The notes beneath the pieces were generated by a model. It saw nothing but the letters and a program-made list of their open reading frames with translations. It made no database searches and was not told the origin of the DNA. A stretch of 64,000 nt of DNA from assembly GCF_009826975.1 (NCBI RefSeq), contig NZ_WUMO01000002.1, positions 62,001-126,000 of the forward strand, written 5' to 3'. Positions 24,098-33,942 of this stretch are shown here, piece after piece; the stretch's first letter is position 1, and every line of letters begins with the position of its first letter. The DNA is from Flavobacterium sp. HBTb2-11-1 (GTDB lineage Bacteria > Bacteroidota > Bacteroidia > Flavobacteriales > Flavobacteriaceae). Position numbers and translations under genes: made by a program.

Positions 24098-24105
24098 TAT
24101 TTTTG
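24098..24105 (+). promoter_or_regulatory. -7 box of the DEAH helicase gene
   Basis: TATTTTTG matches the consensus exactly, 20 bp before the ATG at 24126. Confidence 0.55.
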
Positions 24106-24125
24106 CAAAAATCCAAAAATAAACA

Positions 24126-25661
24126 ATGTCTCAAACTTTAGAAATACAAAGAGAAGATAAAAAAGAACTGTATGCATACCAAAAAGGCGATATTGACGCT
24201 ATTTTTGACCGTTTAGATAATGCTCCTCCGAAACACCACTTACTGTATCAGCTTCCAACTGGAGGAGGAAAAACAGTAATATTTTCTGAAATCGTACGCC
24301 GCTATTTGTCTAATAACGATAAAAAAGTGGTGGTTTTGACGCACCGTATTGAACTTTGTAAACAAACTTCAAAAATGTTGACAGGTTTTGGCGTTACAAA
24401 CAAAATAATCAATAGTAAAGTAAAAGAATTGCCAGACCAGAATGATTTTTCATGTTTTGTGGCAATGGTTGAAACTTTAAAAAACCGTATTAATGATGAA
24501 AAACTTCATCTAGACAATATTGGTTTGGTTATTATTGATGAGGCACACTACAACTCATTTAGAAAATTATTAAACTCATTTAAAAATGCTTTTATCCTTG
24601 GAGTAACGGCAACACCTTTGAGTTCTAATATAAAATTGCCGATGCACCAAAGCTACCACGAACTTATTGTTGGTGATACAATTGGTTCATTAATCGAAAA
24701 AGGATTCTTGGCAAAAGCAACAACTTACAGCTACGATGTTGGTCTGACTTCGTTAAAAGTAGGTATCAATGGAGATTATACTGTAAAATCTTCAGACGAT
24801 TTGTATACCAATACTTTGATGCAGGAAAAACTGCTTCATGCGTATACAGAACGTTCTTTAGGGAAGAAAACTTTGATTTTCAATAACGGTATTCATACTT
24901 CTTTATATGTATATGAAACGTTCAGAGAAGCAGGATACGATATCAGACACTTAGATAACACAAGCAGTTCTGAAGAGCGTAAAGACATTCTGCAATGGTT
25001 TAAAAAGACTCCAGATGCCATTTTGACTTCTGTTGGAATTTTGACAACTGGTTTTGACGAGCCTACTGTAGAGACGATTATTTTGAACAGAGCAACAAAA
25101 TCGTTGACTTTGTATTTCCAAATGATTGGTCGAGGTTCTCGTAAATTGCCTGGAAAAGATGAGTTTACAGTTATAGATTTAGGAAACAACGCCGCTCGTT
25201 TTGGTTTATGGAGTGACCCTGTAAACTGGCAGCATATCTTTAAATCGCCAGAGTTTTACTTGGAAAATCTTCGGGATGACCACGAAATTGAAATGTTCTT
25301 TAAATACAGCATGCCAGCAGAATTGCGTGCGAAATTTAGCAAAACTGCCGATGTTAGTTTTGATGTAGATGAAGAGCACAAATTAATCATCAAACAGAAT
25401 CTTCGTTCTAAAGTCGTTTTGGATAAATCTCTAGATCAGCATGCTTCGATGTGTGTTGATAATACTGAAACGCTACAGGAAGCAAAAATGCTAGCAAGAG
25501 AATTAGAAGATGATATTGAAGATCGTATCAAACGTTATTCTAAATGTTTGAGCCAATGCAGTAAAAACTACCGCGAATGGCTGGTTGACGATTACAAACA
25601 AAGATTAACTTTATTAATCGGTAAAAAATATCGTGAGAAAATCATGAATGAGCCTGATTGA
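24126..25661 (+). CDS. superfamily 2 DEAH-box helicase (ResIII/SSL2 type)
   Basis: This 511-residue protein has the SF2 motifs in order: AYQKGDIDAIFDRL, Walker A QLPTGGGKTVIF, VVLTHRIELCKQTSKM, DEAH in LVIIDEAHYNSF, GVTATPLS, then the second RecA domain with TLIFNNGIHTSLYV, LTTGFDEPTVETIILNRATKSLTLYFQMIGRGSR. The final 120 residues are unlike typical partners and contain several Cys (CVDN, CLSQCSKNYREW). It is presumably a DNA translocase or helicase in repair. No restriction or defence genes adjoin it, so a stand-alone role is more likely. Confidence 0.9.
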   Translation: MSQTLEIQREDKKELYAYQKGDIDAIFDRLDNAPPKHHLLYQLPTGGGKTVIFSEIVRRYLSNNDKKVVVLTHRIELCKQTSKMLTGFGVTNKIINSKVKELPDQNDFSCFVAMVETLKNRINDEKLHLDNIGLVIIDEAHYNSFRKLLNSFKNAFILGVTATPLSSNIKLPMHQSYHELIVGDTIGSLIEKGFLAKATTYSYDVGLTSLKVGINGDYTVKSSDDLYTNTLMQEKLLHAYTERSLGKKTLIFNNGIHTSLYVYETFREAGYDIRHLDNTSSSEERKDILQWFKKTPDAILTSVGILTTGFDEPTVETIILNRATKSLTLYFQMIGRGSRKLPGKDEFTVIDLGNNAARFGLWSDPVNWQHIFKSPEFYLENLRDDHEIEMFFKYSMPAELRAKFSKTADVSFDVDEEHKLIIKQNLRSKVVLDKSLDQHASMCVDNTETLQEAKMLARELEDDIEDRIKRYSKCLSQCSKNYREWLVDDYKQRLTLLIGKKYREKIMNEPD

Positions 25662-25690
25662 TAATTTCAATTAATACAAAAAATTATATG

Positions 25691-25723
25691 ATCTTTGTCA
25701 AAGTTTAAAACTTTGGCAAAGAT
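25691..25723 (+). terminator. intrinsic terminator after the DEAH helicase gene
   Basis: ATCTTTGTCAAAGTTT pairs with AAACTTTGGCAAAGAT, with one G-T-type mismatch, and is followed by TTTTATTTT. Confidence 0.85.
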
Positions 25724-25812
25724 TTTTATTTTCAAGTCATCCCAAAAAAACATTCAAATACTGAGTAATCTGTATCAAATCTAAAATCAGAACTCAAAAA
25801 TCTAAAATAATT

Positions 25813-27147
25813 ATGTCTCAACCATTCTCAACATTAGGAATTTCGGCTCCAATTTTAAAAGCTTTAAGCGAGTTAAACATTGTTGAACCAACAGAAATTC
25901 AACAAAAAACAATTCCGTTATTTTTGGACGAAGCCCATGATATTGTTGGTTTGGCCAAAACAGGAACGGGAAAAACTGCTGCTTTTGGATTGCCTTTATT
26001 GCAATTGGTCAATACAGAATCAACAACAGTTCAAGCTGTGATTTTAGTTCCAACCAGAGAATTGGGCCAGCAGATTTTCAGAAACTTAGAAAGTTTTTCA
26101 AAATATATTCCGAATATATCTATTGCTCAAATTTGTGGGGGAACACCAATAAAACCGCAAATTGAAAGGTTAAAAGAAGGCGCTCAAATTGTAGTGGCAA
26201 CTCCTGGACGCTTAATCGATCTAATTCAGAGAGAAGCTATCAATTTAAAACTAGCTGAATATTTGGTATTGGATGAAGCAGACGAAATGGTGGCGATTCT
26301 TAAAGAAAGTTTGGATCAAATTATTGCCGAACTTCCCAAAAAACACCGCACTTTATTATTTTCAGCGACACTTCCTGGAACCATAAAACAGCTGATTCAG
26401 AATTATTTGCATAAAAATGTAGTTCAGATTAGTGCCAATATGGAAACAGTTGGTAATGAAGGAATAGATCATGAGTATATTGTGGTCGATCCGATTGAAA
26501 AATTGGAAGTTTTAATGCATTTCTTAAATTCTAGAGACGGAGAACGAGGAATTATTTTCTGTAAAACTAAAGCTGCTGTTAATAAATTAGCCAAAAATCT
26601 GGCAATAAATAAGTTCTCTTCGGGAGCGCTTCATGGAAGTTTAACGCAAGGAATTCGTGATAGAATTATGGAACAGTTTCGCGAAGGCCACATCAATATC
26701 TTAGTTGCAACCGATTTGGCTGCGAGAGGAATAGATGTAAAAGAAATCTCCTATGTAATTAATTATCATTTGCCTGATACTTACGAAAATTATGTTCACC
26801 GAAGCGGAAGAACCGCGAGGGCAGGAGCAAAAGGACTTTCCTTAACGGTTTTGCAGCAAGAAGAAGTTTTTGAAATTGCTGATTTTGAAAGAGAATTGGG
26901 AATTCAGTTTTCTGAGTTTAAAAAACCTTCCGCAGCAAGCGTAGAAGAAAATAATATGCTTTTGTGGGCAAGACAAATCTTTAAAACAAAACCAAATCAT
27001 GAACTTTCGGCTGATTTAAAAACAAAAGTAAAAACCGTTTTTCATCATTTGACTAAAGACGAACTAATCGAGAAATTAATGGCAAGTTATGTCTTACAGA
27101 ACAAAATCGATATAGTTGAAAAAACAGTTAAAAAATTCAAAAAGTAA
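25813..27147 (+). CDS. DEAD-box RNA helicase
   Basis: This 444-residue protein carries the whole DEAD-box set: Q motif FSTLGISAPILKALSELNIVEPTEIQQ, AKTGTGKTAAFGLP, PTRELGQQ, GGTPIKPQ, TPGRLIDL, DEADEM, SATLP, GIIFCKTKAAVNKLA, ATDLAARGIDV and HRSGRTARAG. The C-terminal tail after about 370 is short and not Arg/Gly-rich, unlike RhlE-type tails, and closes with VEKTVKKFKK. It likely remodels RNA in ribosome assembly or cold adaptation. No operon partner is evident. Confidence 0.93.
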   Translation: MSQPFSTLGISAPILKALSELNIVEPTEIQQKTIPLFLDEAHDIVGLAKTGTGKTAAFGLPLLQLVNTESTTVQAVILVPTRELGQQIFRNLESFSKYIPNISIAQICGGTPIKPQIERLKEGAQIVVATPGRLIDLIQREAINLKLAEYLVLDEADEMVAILKESLDQIIAELPKKHRTLLFSATLPGTIKQLIQNYLHKNVVQISANMETVGNEGIDHEYIVVDPIEKLEVLMHFLNSRDGERGIIFCKTKAAVNKLAKNLAINKFSSGALHGSLTQGIRDRIMEQFREGHINILVATDLAARGIDVKEISYVINYHLPDTYENYVHRSGRTARAGAKGLSLTVLQQEEVFEIADFERELGIQFSEFKKPSAASVEENNMLLWARQIFKTKPNHELSADLKTKVKTVFHHLTKDELIEKLMASYVLQNKIDIVEKTVKKFKK

Positions 27148-27152
27148 TAAAT

Positions 27153-27166
27153 ATGACAATTGTCAT
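27153..27166. promoter_or_regulatory. 14-bp palindrome upstream of NDH-2
   Basis: ATGACAATTGTCAT is a perfect palindrome 61 bp before the NADH dehydrogenase start codon. A near-consensus -7 TATATTTA follows at 27182-27189. The spacing (23.5 bp from centre to the A) differs from the Crp-type sites, so another regulator is likely if it is functional. Confidence 0.45.
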
Positions 27167-27227
27167 TGCATATTAAAGTTGTATATTTATAAGGAATTAT
27201 TTTATAATCCTACTTAATACAACATAT

Positions 27228-28493
27228 ATGAAAATAGTCATTATTGGAGGTGGATTTGCAGGAATTAATCTGGCAAAAGAGCTTGTAAATCAGCCTCAAA
27301 TACAAGTAACGCTTGTAGACAAGAATAATTATAACTTTTTCCCACCACTTATATATCAAGTTGCCACGGCATTTTTAGAGCCATCGAGCATTAGTTATCC
27401 ATTTAGAAAATTCTTTGCTGGCAAAAAAAATCTGCAGTTTCGTTTAGGCGAATTATTATCAGTTTCTCCTGCCGAAAAGAAAATCACTCTAAGCAACGGA
27501 GAGCTAGAATACGATTATCTTGTTTTCGCAACTGGAGCAGAAACGAGTTATTTTGGCATGGAAAACGTGATGAAAAACGCTATTCCGATGAAAACCTTAA
27601 ATGATGCCATCGTAATGCGTAATACACTGCTGAAAAACCTTGAAAAAGCAGCGATTTGTAAGGATATGCGAAAAAGACGTAAATTACTTACAATCGTAGT
27701 GGCAGGAGGGGGACCAACAGGAGTGGAGGTTTCTGGAATGTTTGCCGAAATGAGAAAAAATATTCTATTGAAGGAATACCCTGAATTAGATACTTCTGCA
27801 AGCAATATTTATTTAGTTGATGGTGGTGATGCACTTTTGGCTCCAATGAGCAAAGATTCCCAAAAAGATACTTTAGAGGCTTTGACTAAACTTGGAGTCG
27901 TGGTGAAATTAAACACTAAAGTTGTAGATTACGTTGACGATACCGTTGTTTTTGAAAATGGAGAAACCATCAAAACCAAAAACTTAATTTGGGCCGCTGG
28001 GGTTTCTGCTAAAATTTTCGAAGGAATTCCAAAAGAAAGTTACGGACGTGGCCGACGTATGGCTACGGATGAATTCAATAAAGTAAACGGTGTGGATAAT
28101 ATTTATGCCATTGGTGACACTGCTATTTTAGCAGGAGATAAAAATTTCCCTGATGGTCATCCGCAGGTTGCACAAGTAGCTATTCAGCAAGGTCTGAATC
28201 TGGCTAAAAACTTCAAGGCCATGGTTGCTAACAAACCGCTTAAACCTTTTGCTTACAAAGACAAAGGATCTATGGCAATTATCGGAAAAGCAAAAGCTGT
28301 TGTAGATTTACCAAGTCCAAAATGGCATTTTAAGGGTTTCTTTGCTTGGATCATCTGGCTATTTATCCACTTAATTTCGCTAATCACTTACAGAAACAGA
28401 TTAAATACATTCTGGAACTGGATGGTAGCGTATTTCGCAAAAGATCAATCGCTTAGAATGATTATCAGACCAGATAAAAAGACACAAAACTAA
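27228..28493 (+). CDS. type II NADH dehydrogenase (FAD-dependent)
   Basis: This 421-residue protein has two Rossmann motifs: FAD-binding IIGGGFAGINLAKEL at the N-terminus and NAD-binding VVAGGGPTGVEVSGMFAEM at about 160-180. IYAIGDTAIL gives the second FAD contact. The C-terminal FKGFFAWIIWLFIHLISLITYRNRLNTFWNWMVAYFAKD is amphipathic and hydrophobic and fits membrane attachment. It passes electrons from NADH to quinone without pumping protons. It is a single gene with its own terminator. Confidence 0.92.
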   Translation: MKIVIIGGGFAGINLAKELVNQPQIQVTLVDKNNYNFFPPLIYQVATAFLEPSSISYPFRKFFAGKKNLQFRLGELLSVSPAEKKITLSNGELEYDYLVFATGAETSYFGMENVMKNAIPMKTLNDAIVMRNTLLKNLEKAAICKDMRKRRKLLTIVVAGGGPTGVEVSGMFAEMRKNILLKEYPELDTSASNIYLVDGGDALLAPMSKDSQKDTLEALTKLGVVVKLNTKVVDYVDDTVVFENGETIKTKNLIWAAGVSAKIFEGIPKESYGRGRRMATDEFNKVNGVDNIYAIGDTAILAGDKNFPDGHPQVAQVAIQQGLNLAKNFKAMVANKPLKPFAYKDKGSMAIIGKAKAVVDLPSPKWHFKGFFAWIIWLFIHLISLITYRNRLNTFWNWMVAYFAKDQSLRMIIRPDKKTQN

Positions 28494-28553
28494 AATTATA
28501 GAAATTCCAATTTTTTAAATTCCAAATTCCAAAATTGGAAGCTTTAAATACTA

Positions 28554-28584
28554 AAAAGCCAAAAACATTTTGTTTTTGGCTTTT
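28554..28584. terminator. bidirectional terminator between NDH-2 and DUF4242
   Basis: AAAAGCCAAAAAC and GTTTTTGGCTTTT form a perfect 13-bp stem with a 5-nt loop between convergent genes. The flanks hold AATTCCAAATTCC-type intergenic repeats. Confidence 0.88.
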
Positions 28585-28636
28585 CTATTTTTCAATAGAT
28601 TGAATTTGGAATTTTAAAAAATTGAAATTTAACTAT

Positions 28637-28909
28637 TTATTCAGCAGTAGTTGGGTCGATTATTCCTGTGACCTGATTTACAGAATTGGCTGGAAAGCCT
28701 CCTAATTTAGCGTGTTCATAAACCATTTCTTCATTTGGCGCTATATAAATGCAATACAATTTATCGTTTGTAATATAGCTGTTAACCCATTGAATTTGAG
28801 TTCCTAGTTGACTAAGTACGCCACAGGAGGCCTGCGAAATACTTTTTAATTGATCAGATGTAAGTTTACCGGCATTTGGGATTTCTCTTTCAATAACATA
28901 TTTAGGCAT
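28637..28909 (-). CDS. DUF4242 family protein
   Basis: The start at 28909 gives MPKYVIEREIPNAGKLTSDQLKSISQASCGVL, the usual opening of this ferredoxin-fold family. A longer frame to 28984 adds a basic stretch with no family match. The 90-residue protein continues with WVNSYITNDKLYCIYIAPNEEMVYEHAKLGGFPANSVNQV, conserved in DUF4242. An actinobacterial relative is a nickel-binding protein; whether this one binds metal is unknown. Confidence 0.85.
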   Translation of the reverse strand: MPKYVIEREIPNAGKLTSDQLKSISQASCGVLSQLGTQIQWVNSYITNDKLYCIYIAPNEEMVYEHAKLGGFPANSVNQVTGIIDPTTAE

Positions 28910-29068
28910 AATCTTTAGAAATTTATTCCTACTCATGTGGCTTTTCGGTTTCGCCCCGTTTTTAAAATGGTTTCTGGATTCCATTCCATTTTATGCCCTA
29001 TAAAATTACTGAAATAAAAGCGCAAAATCAATTATTATCATTTGATTTTTAAACACTTACTATTAAAA

Positions 29069-30298
29069 TCAATGAACAGAAGCAATACTGTCATCTGAAG
29101 ATAATTCTACTTTTTGCTTGATAAATCGCTTTCCGATATTTAAAATTATAAATGCGGTTATAGTTGTAGTCGTCATAATCGCGACCATTGGCGTTACAGA
29201 ATCTTTCACAAAAACACCAACTGCAAACGAAGCCAAAGCACCGATTCCAAGCTGAATGGCACCCATTAATGCAGAAGCACTTCCGGTATTCTTAGCAAAA
29301 GGAGCCAACGTTAATCCCGCAGTATTTGGATTTGAAATTCCTAAACATGCCAGAAACAAGAACAGCATTCCGATTGTCTGATACAATCCTAAAAGGTCAT
29401 TTAAAGCCAAAATCAAGAATATTATACTAATGGCAGATTGAGAAATTAAAGCTCCAAAAATCATCTGTTCGCTCGAAAATCGCTTTAATAGCATAGAATT
29501 CAACTGACTAGATCCGATAAAACTAACAGACATAAGAGCAAAAATCCATCCGTAAGTTTTAGCATCAACTTTATAAATATCCATAAAAACTAGTGGAGAA
29601 GCCGCTACATAAGAAAATAATCCTGAAAAAGCTACAGCGCCTGTAAACGCATACGTATAAAATTGAGGTTCTTTTATTACCAAAAGAAAATTAGACAGAA
29701 TCGGCTTCGGCTTTAACGAAATGGAAGTATCTGGTTTATATGTATTTGGAAGCCCAAATTGTGAAGCAGCTAAAATCACGATTCCCATACACATTAGTAT
29801 AAAAAAGACAGTGTGCCAGCCTAAATCTTCGGTAACATAACCGCCAATAGTTGGCGCCAGCATTGGAGAAAGTCCTACAACGAGCATTAAAAGCGAAAAT
29901 ACCTTCGGAATATCTTTTACAGGAAACAAATCACGAACCATTGCTACAGAAGCAACTGTTGCAGCGCAACTTCCGATGGCTTGAATAAAACGAAGCATTA
30001 TAAAAGCATCAATATCAGCAACATAAATACATCCTAAAGACGCAAGAATATAAATGAAAAGTCCAACAAACAACGGTTTTTTGCGTCCGAAACGATCTAA
30101 TAAAGGGCCATAAAGTAATTGTCCCGCAGAAATTCCGATGAAATAACTGGATAAACTCATTGAAACCTTGGCAACAGTAGTATTTAAATCTTTTGCAATT
30201 CCCGAAAAACCAGGCAGATACATATCAATTGAAAAAGGACCGAGAGCGGTTAAAGAGCCCAATATCAGGATGAGCTGAATATATTTTTTTGTTGTCAT
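29069..30298 (-). CDS. multidrug efflux MFS transporter, Bcr/CflA family
   Basis: This 409-residue protein has 12 predicted membrane segments and the family motifs: LTALGPFSIDMYLPGFSGIAKDL in helix 1, GQLLYGPLLDRFGRKKPLFVGL in the loop after helix 2 (MFS motif A), and FIQAIGSCAATVASVAMVRDLF. Bcr/CflA proteins export bicyclomycin, chloramphenicol, sulfonamides or cysteine by proton antiport. Substrate specificity cannot be read from sequence. It is a single gene with an exact -7 box. Confidence 0.92.
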   Translation of the reverse strand: MTTKKYIQLILILGSLTALGPFSIDMYLPGFSGIAKDLNTTVAKVSMSLSSYFIGISAGQLLYGPLLDRFGRKKPLFVGLFIYILASLGCIYVADIDAFIMLRFIQAIGSCAATVASVAMVRDLFPVKDIPKVFSLLMLVVGLSPMLAPTIGGYVTEDLGWHTVFFILMCMGIVILAASQFGLPNTYKPDTSISLKPKPILSNFLLVIKEPQFYTYAFTGAVAFSGLFSYVAASPLVFMDIYKVDAKTYGWIFALMSVSFIGSSQLNSMLLKRFSSEQMIFGALISQSAISIIFLILALNDLLGLYQTIGMLFLFLACLGISNPNTAGLTLAPFAKNTGSASALMGAIQLGIGALASFAVGVFVKDSVTPMVAIMTTTTITAFIILNIGKRFIKQKVELSSDDSIASVH

Positions 30299-30327
30299 TA
30301 TCTTAAAAAGTGGCTTATAATTTTCTG

Positions 30328-30335
30328 CAAAGGTA
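30328..30335 (-). promoter_or_regulatory. -7 box of the MFS transporter gene
   Basis: On the minus strand TACCTTTG matches TAnnTTTG exactly, about 30 bp before the ATG at 30298. Confidence 0.55.
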
Positions 30336-30442
30336 AAGATTTCATATCTTGTAGTATAACTTGAAAAAGTTTATAACAATATATTAAAGTAATTGCCAAC
30401 ATTATTTAGTGTAACTGTTTATTAATCTTTAAATTAGAAATT

Positions 30443-30859
30443 ATGAAAAAGTACCTTTTACTAGCAGCAGTTTTATTTACAACAATTTCATTTTCGCAAA
30501 CTATTACATCCAAACAAGAAGAAGCTAGTGTTGCACAATACGAACTCTTAAAAAAAGTAAATCAGTATTATCCGGACATTACCTTAAGCAAATCGGTCAC
30601 AAATTTCTATGCTGACGGGAAAATTATCGATTCGCAACAGGATTTTGATTTAAGAGGCACCAAATTTTCAAGTTATAAATTAGGCATCGAGCCAGGAAAC
30701 AAAAAGGTAAAATTTGATTACACATCTAATGAAGCTGGTCATGTGTACGGCGACGTTACTATTTTTAACGGAAATGCATTACGAACTACGTTTAACGAAA
30801 AAACAAATCAAGTTGACGTATCACTAAATGGAAAATCGGTTTACTTGAAAAAATTATAG
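30443..30859 (+). CDS. secreted hypothetical protein
   Basis: This 138-residue protein has a signal peptide (MKKYLLLAAVLFTTISFSQ, cleavage near 19). The mature part is mostly beta with polar turns (ITLSKSVTNFYADGKIIDSQQDFDLRGTKFSSYKLGI). I recognise no family. The following gene is also a small secreted protein on the same strand, separated by a terminator, so the two are probably expressed independently. It is likely a periplasmic or secreted accessory protein. Confidence 0.72.
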   Translation: MKKYLLLAAVLFTTISFSQTITSKQEEASVAQYELLKKVNQYYPDITLSKSVTNFYADGKIIDSQQDFDLRGTKFSSYKLGIEPGNKKVKFDYTSNEAGHVYGDVTIFNGNALRTTFNEKTNQVDVSLNGKSVYLKKL

Positions 30860-30876
30860 ATTTAAGAAAATTTTAG

Positions 30877-30906
30877 AAAAAGCATCGCAAACTTGTGATG
30901 CTTTTT
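30877..30906 (+). terminator. intrinsic terminator
   Basis: AAAAAGCATC and GATGCTTTTT form a 10-bp stem with a 10-nt loop, followed by more T. It lies 18 bp past the stop codon of the secreted protein gene. Confidence 0.85.
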
Positions 30907-30911
30907 TGATT

Positions 30912-30919
30912 TATATTTG
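30912..30919 (+). promoter_or_regulatory. -7 box of the CxxC secreted protein gene
   Basis: TATATTTG matches the consensus exactly, 26 bp before the ATG at 30946 and just after the preceding terminator. Confidence 0.55.
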
Positions 30920-30945
30920 GTTCAGATTTAAATAAAACAAACAAA

Positions 30946-31329
30946 ATGAAAAAATTTCTTTTCCTGGCATTTTTAATCTCCATGCAAGCATTCTCACAGC
31001 AAAACAAATTCTCAGGAACTTGGGGAAGCCAAAAATGCAAAGACTGCAAGAAAGAATATAATTTTATGATTACAATAGCGCAGTCAAATTATAAGATTTT
31101 TGGAACCGCTGAAGTTACGAGCGAACACAAAGATTTAAATTCAGGAATTTTAGAAGTTTCCGGACATGTTTATCCGCATGGCGATAAAGCGCAAATAAAA
31201 CTAAAAGATAAAAACGGAGTTACCGCTAGCGCAGTTTTATTTGTAAACGATGCCGTAATTCAGTTTACTAAAAATGGCGGAGGCGATGTTGTGCCAAAAG
31301 AGATGATTTTGAATAAATTATATGAATAA
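30946..31329 (+). CDS. secreted hypothetical protein with a CxxC pair
   Basis: This 127-residue protein has a signal peptide (MKKFLFLAFLISMQAFSQ) and a mature beta-rich part. A CKDCKK pair near residue 32-37 could form a disulfide or bind metal. GTWGSQ near the mature start and alternating strands (NYKIFGTAEVTSEH, ILEVSGHVYPHGDKAQIKL) suggest a small beta-barrel like lipocalin-type proteins. The function is unknown. It precedes the four-copy repeat array. Confidence 0.72.
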   Translation: MKKFLFLAFLISMQAFSQQNKFSGTWGSQKCKDCKKEYNFMITIAQSNYKIFGTAEVTSEHKDLNSGILEVSGHVYPHGDKAQIKLKDKNGVTASAVLFVNDAVIQFTKNGGGDVVPKEMILNKLYE

Positions 31330-31348
31330 GCCCTTTCTCAGGGTTATT
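31325..31348 (+). terminator. weak terminator hairpin
   Basis: AATAAGCCCT and AGGGTTATT pair with one bulged base around a 5-nt loop. The hairpin overlaps the end of the preceding gene and is followed by TCATTTT. Confidence 0.5.
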
Positions 31349-31359
31349 TCATTTTGAAT

Positions 31360-31810
<451 letters not shown>

Positions 31811-32022
31811 GCTTTTTGACGTTTATTTTTCATTAAATGAAATATCTTTTTTCAAAATCAGAAATACTCAGATTTTCAAAACATAAAAACTTTTATAAGC
31901 CTTGTAGCTATTATCTTTTAACATTTCCTTAAAATAATTAGTTTCTGCTAAAGAACCTTTCGTTGTAAGACTTTATTTTACTATTTTTACATTCGATACT
32001 TTAAAAATAAATTATCACATAT

Positions 32023-33939
32023 ATGAATACAGTTGCTGAACATATTGCAGATTTTTTAAAAGAATACAAACCGTTTGATAACCTGACTTTCCAGGAATTA
32101 TCAGATATTGCCACGAATATCCGTGTCATTAATTTAGAAAAGCATGCGGTATTATTTCAAAATAACGATCCGCTTCATGAAAGTTTTTATGTTGTAGCTT
32201 CTGGTGTCATTAATTTAACGACTATTGCAGACGCTGAAGAAACCATCATAAACAAATGCCATGAAGGAGATATTTTTGGATTACGCCCGTTTTTTGCCAA
32301 AAATAACTATATGATGACTGCTAAAGCACGTGAGGAAAGCATTATTTATGCTATTCCAATCGCTGTATTTAGACCATTTGTTGCTAATAATTCTAATGTG
32401 TTGAACTTTCTGCTTGAGAGTTTTGCTGTAAATTCGCGTCATACCAAAGATAGCGTGAGCTCTAATGGCAAGCTAATTTCTGACAGCGATTACATTGATC
32501 AGCAGACAGAAATGCAATATATTCAGTCACTTAACTACAATAATTCGCCTCTAACTACTCAGGCCACATCTATAATTAAGGATGTTGCAATTTTAATGAC
32601 CGATTCTATGGTAGATAATATCATAATCTGCGGCGAGAAAAATCATCCAATTGGTATTGTTACCAATGCTGATTTATCCTCAAAAATTGCGACAGGACGC
32701 TATCCTATTACTGAAACCATTGACAAAATTATGTCATCTCCGGTTGTTACAGTTTTAGAAAATGTGTCTTTAGCAGAAGCGCAATTGTTAATGCTGAAAC
32801 ATAATGTAACTCACTTATGCGTTACTAAAGATGGCACTAGCAAATCTGTTGTAAAAGGAATTATTTCTGAACATGACCTTATTGTTGCTCAGGCTAGTAA
32901 CCCAGGTGTATTAATCAAAGAAATTAAGCGTTCTCAGCTTCCAAAAGATTTAAAACAAATACGTGATCGTCTATCTGATCTGATTCAGAACTCGATTCAA
33001 AAGAATATCCCAATCTCACATGTTAGCAATATCGCAAGTGAGATTAACTTAGCTATCATTAAAAGAGCAGTTGAATTATCAATTTTAGATTTAGGCTCCC
33101 CTCCTGCACGTTTTGCGTGGTTAAGCATTGGTAGTCAAGGTCGTAAGGAACAATTATTGCTTACAGATCAGGATAGTATTTTAATTTTTGAAGATGTTAC
33201 TCCTGAGAAATACAGAGAGGTAAAAGATTATTTCTTGAGATTGGCTAAACGAGCTACTTCTATACTAGAAAAAGTGGGCTATGATTATTGTCCAAATGGG
33301 CACATGGCAAGCAACATGCTTTGGTGTAAATCATTGAGCGACTGGACTAAACAATACAATAGCTGGATGAATACTCCAGGTGAAAATAGTAATGATTTGA
33401 GCAGTATTTTCTTTGATTATGAAATTGTTTTTGGAGAACCAAAAATTGAGGAAGCAATAGAAAGCGTAATTTTCAAAAATGCCGTTAATAATACTTTGTT
33501 CTTCGACTTTTTAGGAAATGATGCCTTAAAGAAAAATTCTCCTTTGAGTTTCTTCAAGAAATTTATAACGGAAGAAGATGGACCTCATAAAGATAAATTT
33601 GATATTAAGACAAGAGCTTTGATGCCGCTAATTGATGGTGCTCGTTTATTAATATTAAATGCCAACATAAAAGGAATTCAAAATACTTATCTAAGATTCA
33701 AACAATTAGCAATTACAGATTCTAAAAATGCCGAAATATACTTAAGCTGTGCGGAAGCATTCTTGACACTTTCTAAATTTAGAACTGTTGAAGGATTAAA
33801 AAATGACGACTCTGGCCAATATATTAATTTAAGAGAAATGTCAAAATCTGACAAAGAGAAATTAAAAAATGCATTGTCCCCAATGAAAGACCTGGAGGAA
33901 CTGATTAAGAGTAAATTTCAATTGACACAATTCTCATAA
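32023..33939 (+). CDS. cNMP-binding / CBS pair / DUF294 nucleotidyltransferase-like protein
   Basis: This 638-residue protein has a cyclic-nucleotide-binding domain (about 8-130), two CBS domains (about 180-290, with IIISEHDLIVAQ-like ends) and a GlnD-like nucleotidyltransferase domain from about 330 with the motif GSQGRKEQLLLTDQDS near 368-383. A helical DUF294 C-terminal domain follows. Such proteins often sit next to a DEDD exonuclease-like gene and acetate metabolism genes, as here with acs. The regulatory domains imply sensing of nucleotides or energy state, and the target of the transferase is unknown. The exonuclease-like gene follows after 3 bp. Confidence 0.9.
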   Translation: MNTVAEHIADFLKEYKPFDNLTFQELSDIATNIRVINLEKHAVLFQNNDPLHESFYVVASGVINLTTIADAEETIINKCHEGDIFGLRPFFAKNNYMMTAKAREESIIYAIPIAVFRPFVANNSNVLNFLLESFAVNSRHTKDSVSSNGKLISDSDYIDQQTEMQYIQSLNYNNSPLTTQATSIIKDVAILMTDSMVDNIIICGEKNHPIGIVTNADLSSKIATGRYPITETIDKIMSSPVVTVLENVSLAEAQLLMLKHNVTHLCVTKDGTSKSVVKGIISEHDLIVAQASNPGVLIKEIKRSQLPKDLKQIRDRLSDLIQNSIQKNIPISHVSNIASEINLAIIKRAVELSILDLGSPPARFAWLSIGSQGRKEQLLLTDQDSILIFEDVTPEKYREVKDYFLRLAKRATSILEKVGYDYCPNGHMASNMLWCKSLSDWTKQYNSWMNTPGENSNDLSSIFFDYEIVFGEPKIEEAIESVIFKNAVNNTLFFDFLGNDALKKNSPLSFFKKFITEEDGPHKDKFDIKTRALMPLIDGARLLILNANIKGIQNTYLRFKQLAITDSKNAEIYLSCAEAFLTLSKFRTVEGLKNDDSGQYINLREMSKSDKEKLKNALSPMKDLEELIKSKFQLTQFS

Positions 33940-33942
33940 AAC

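Noticed and set aside
24126..25661. Helicase as part of a phage-defence system
   Set aside because: No nuclease, methylase or other defence gene is adjacent; the neighbours are DUF6155 and a DEAD-box RNA helicase, each with separate transcription signals.
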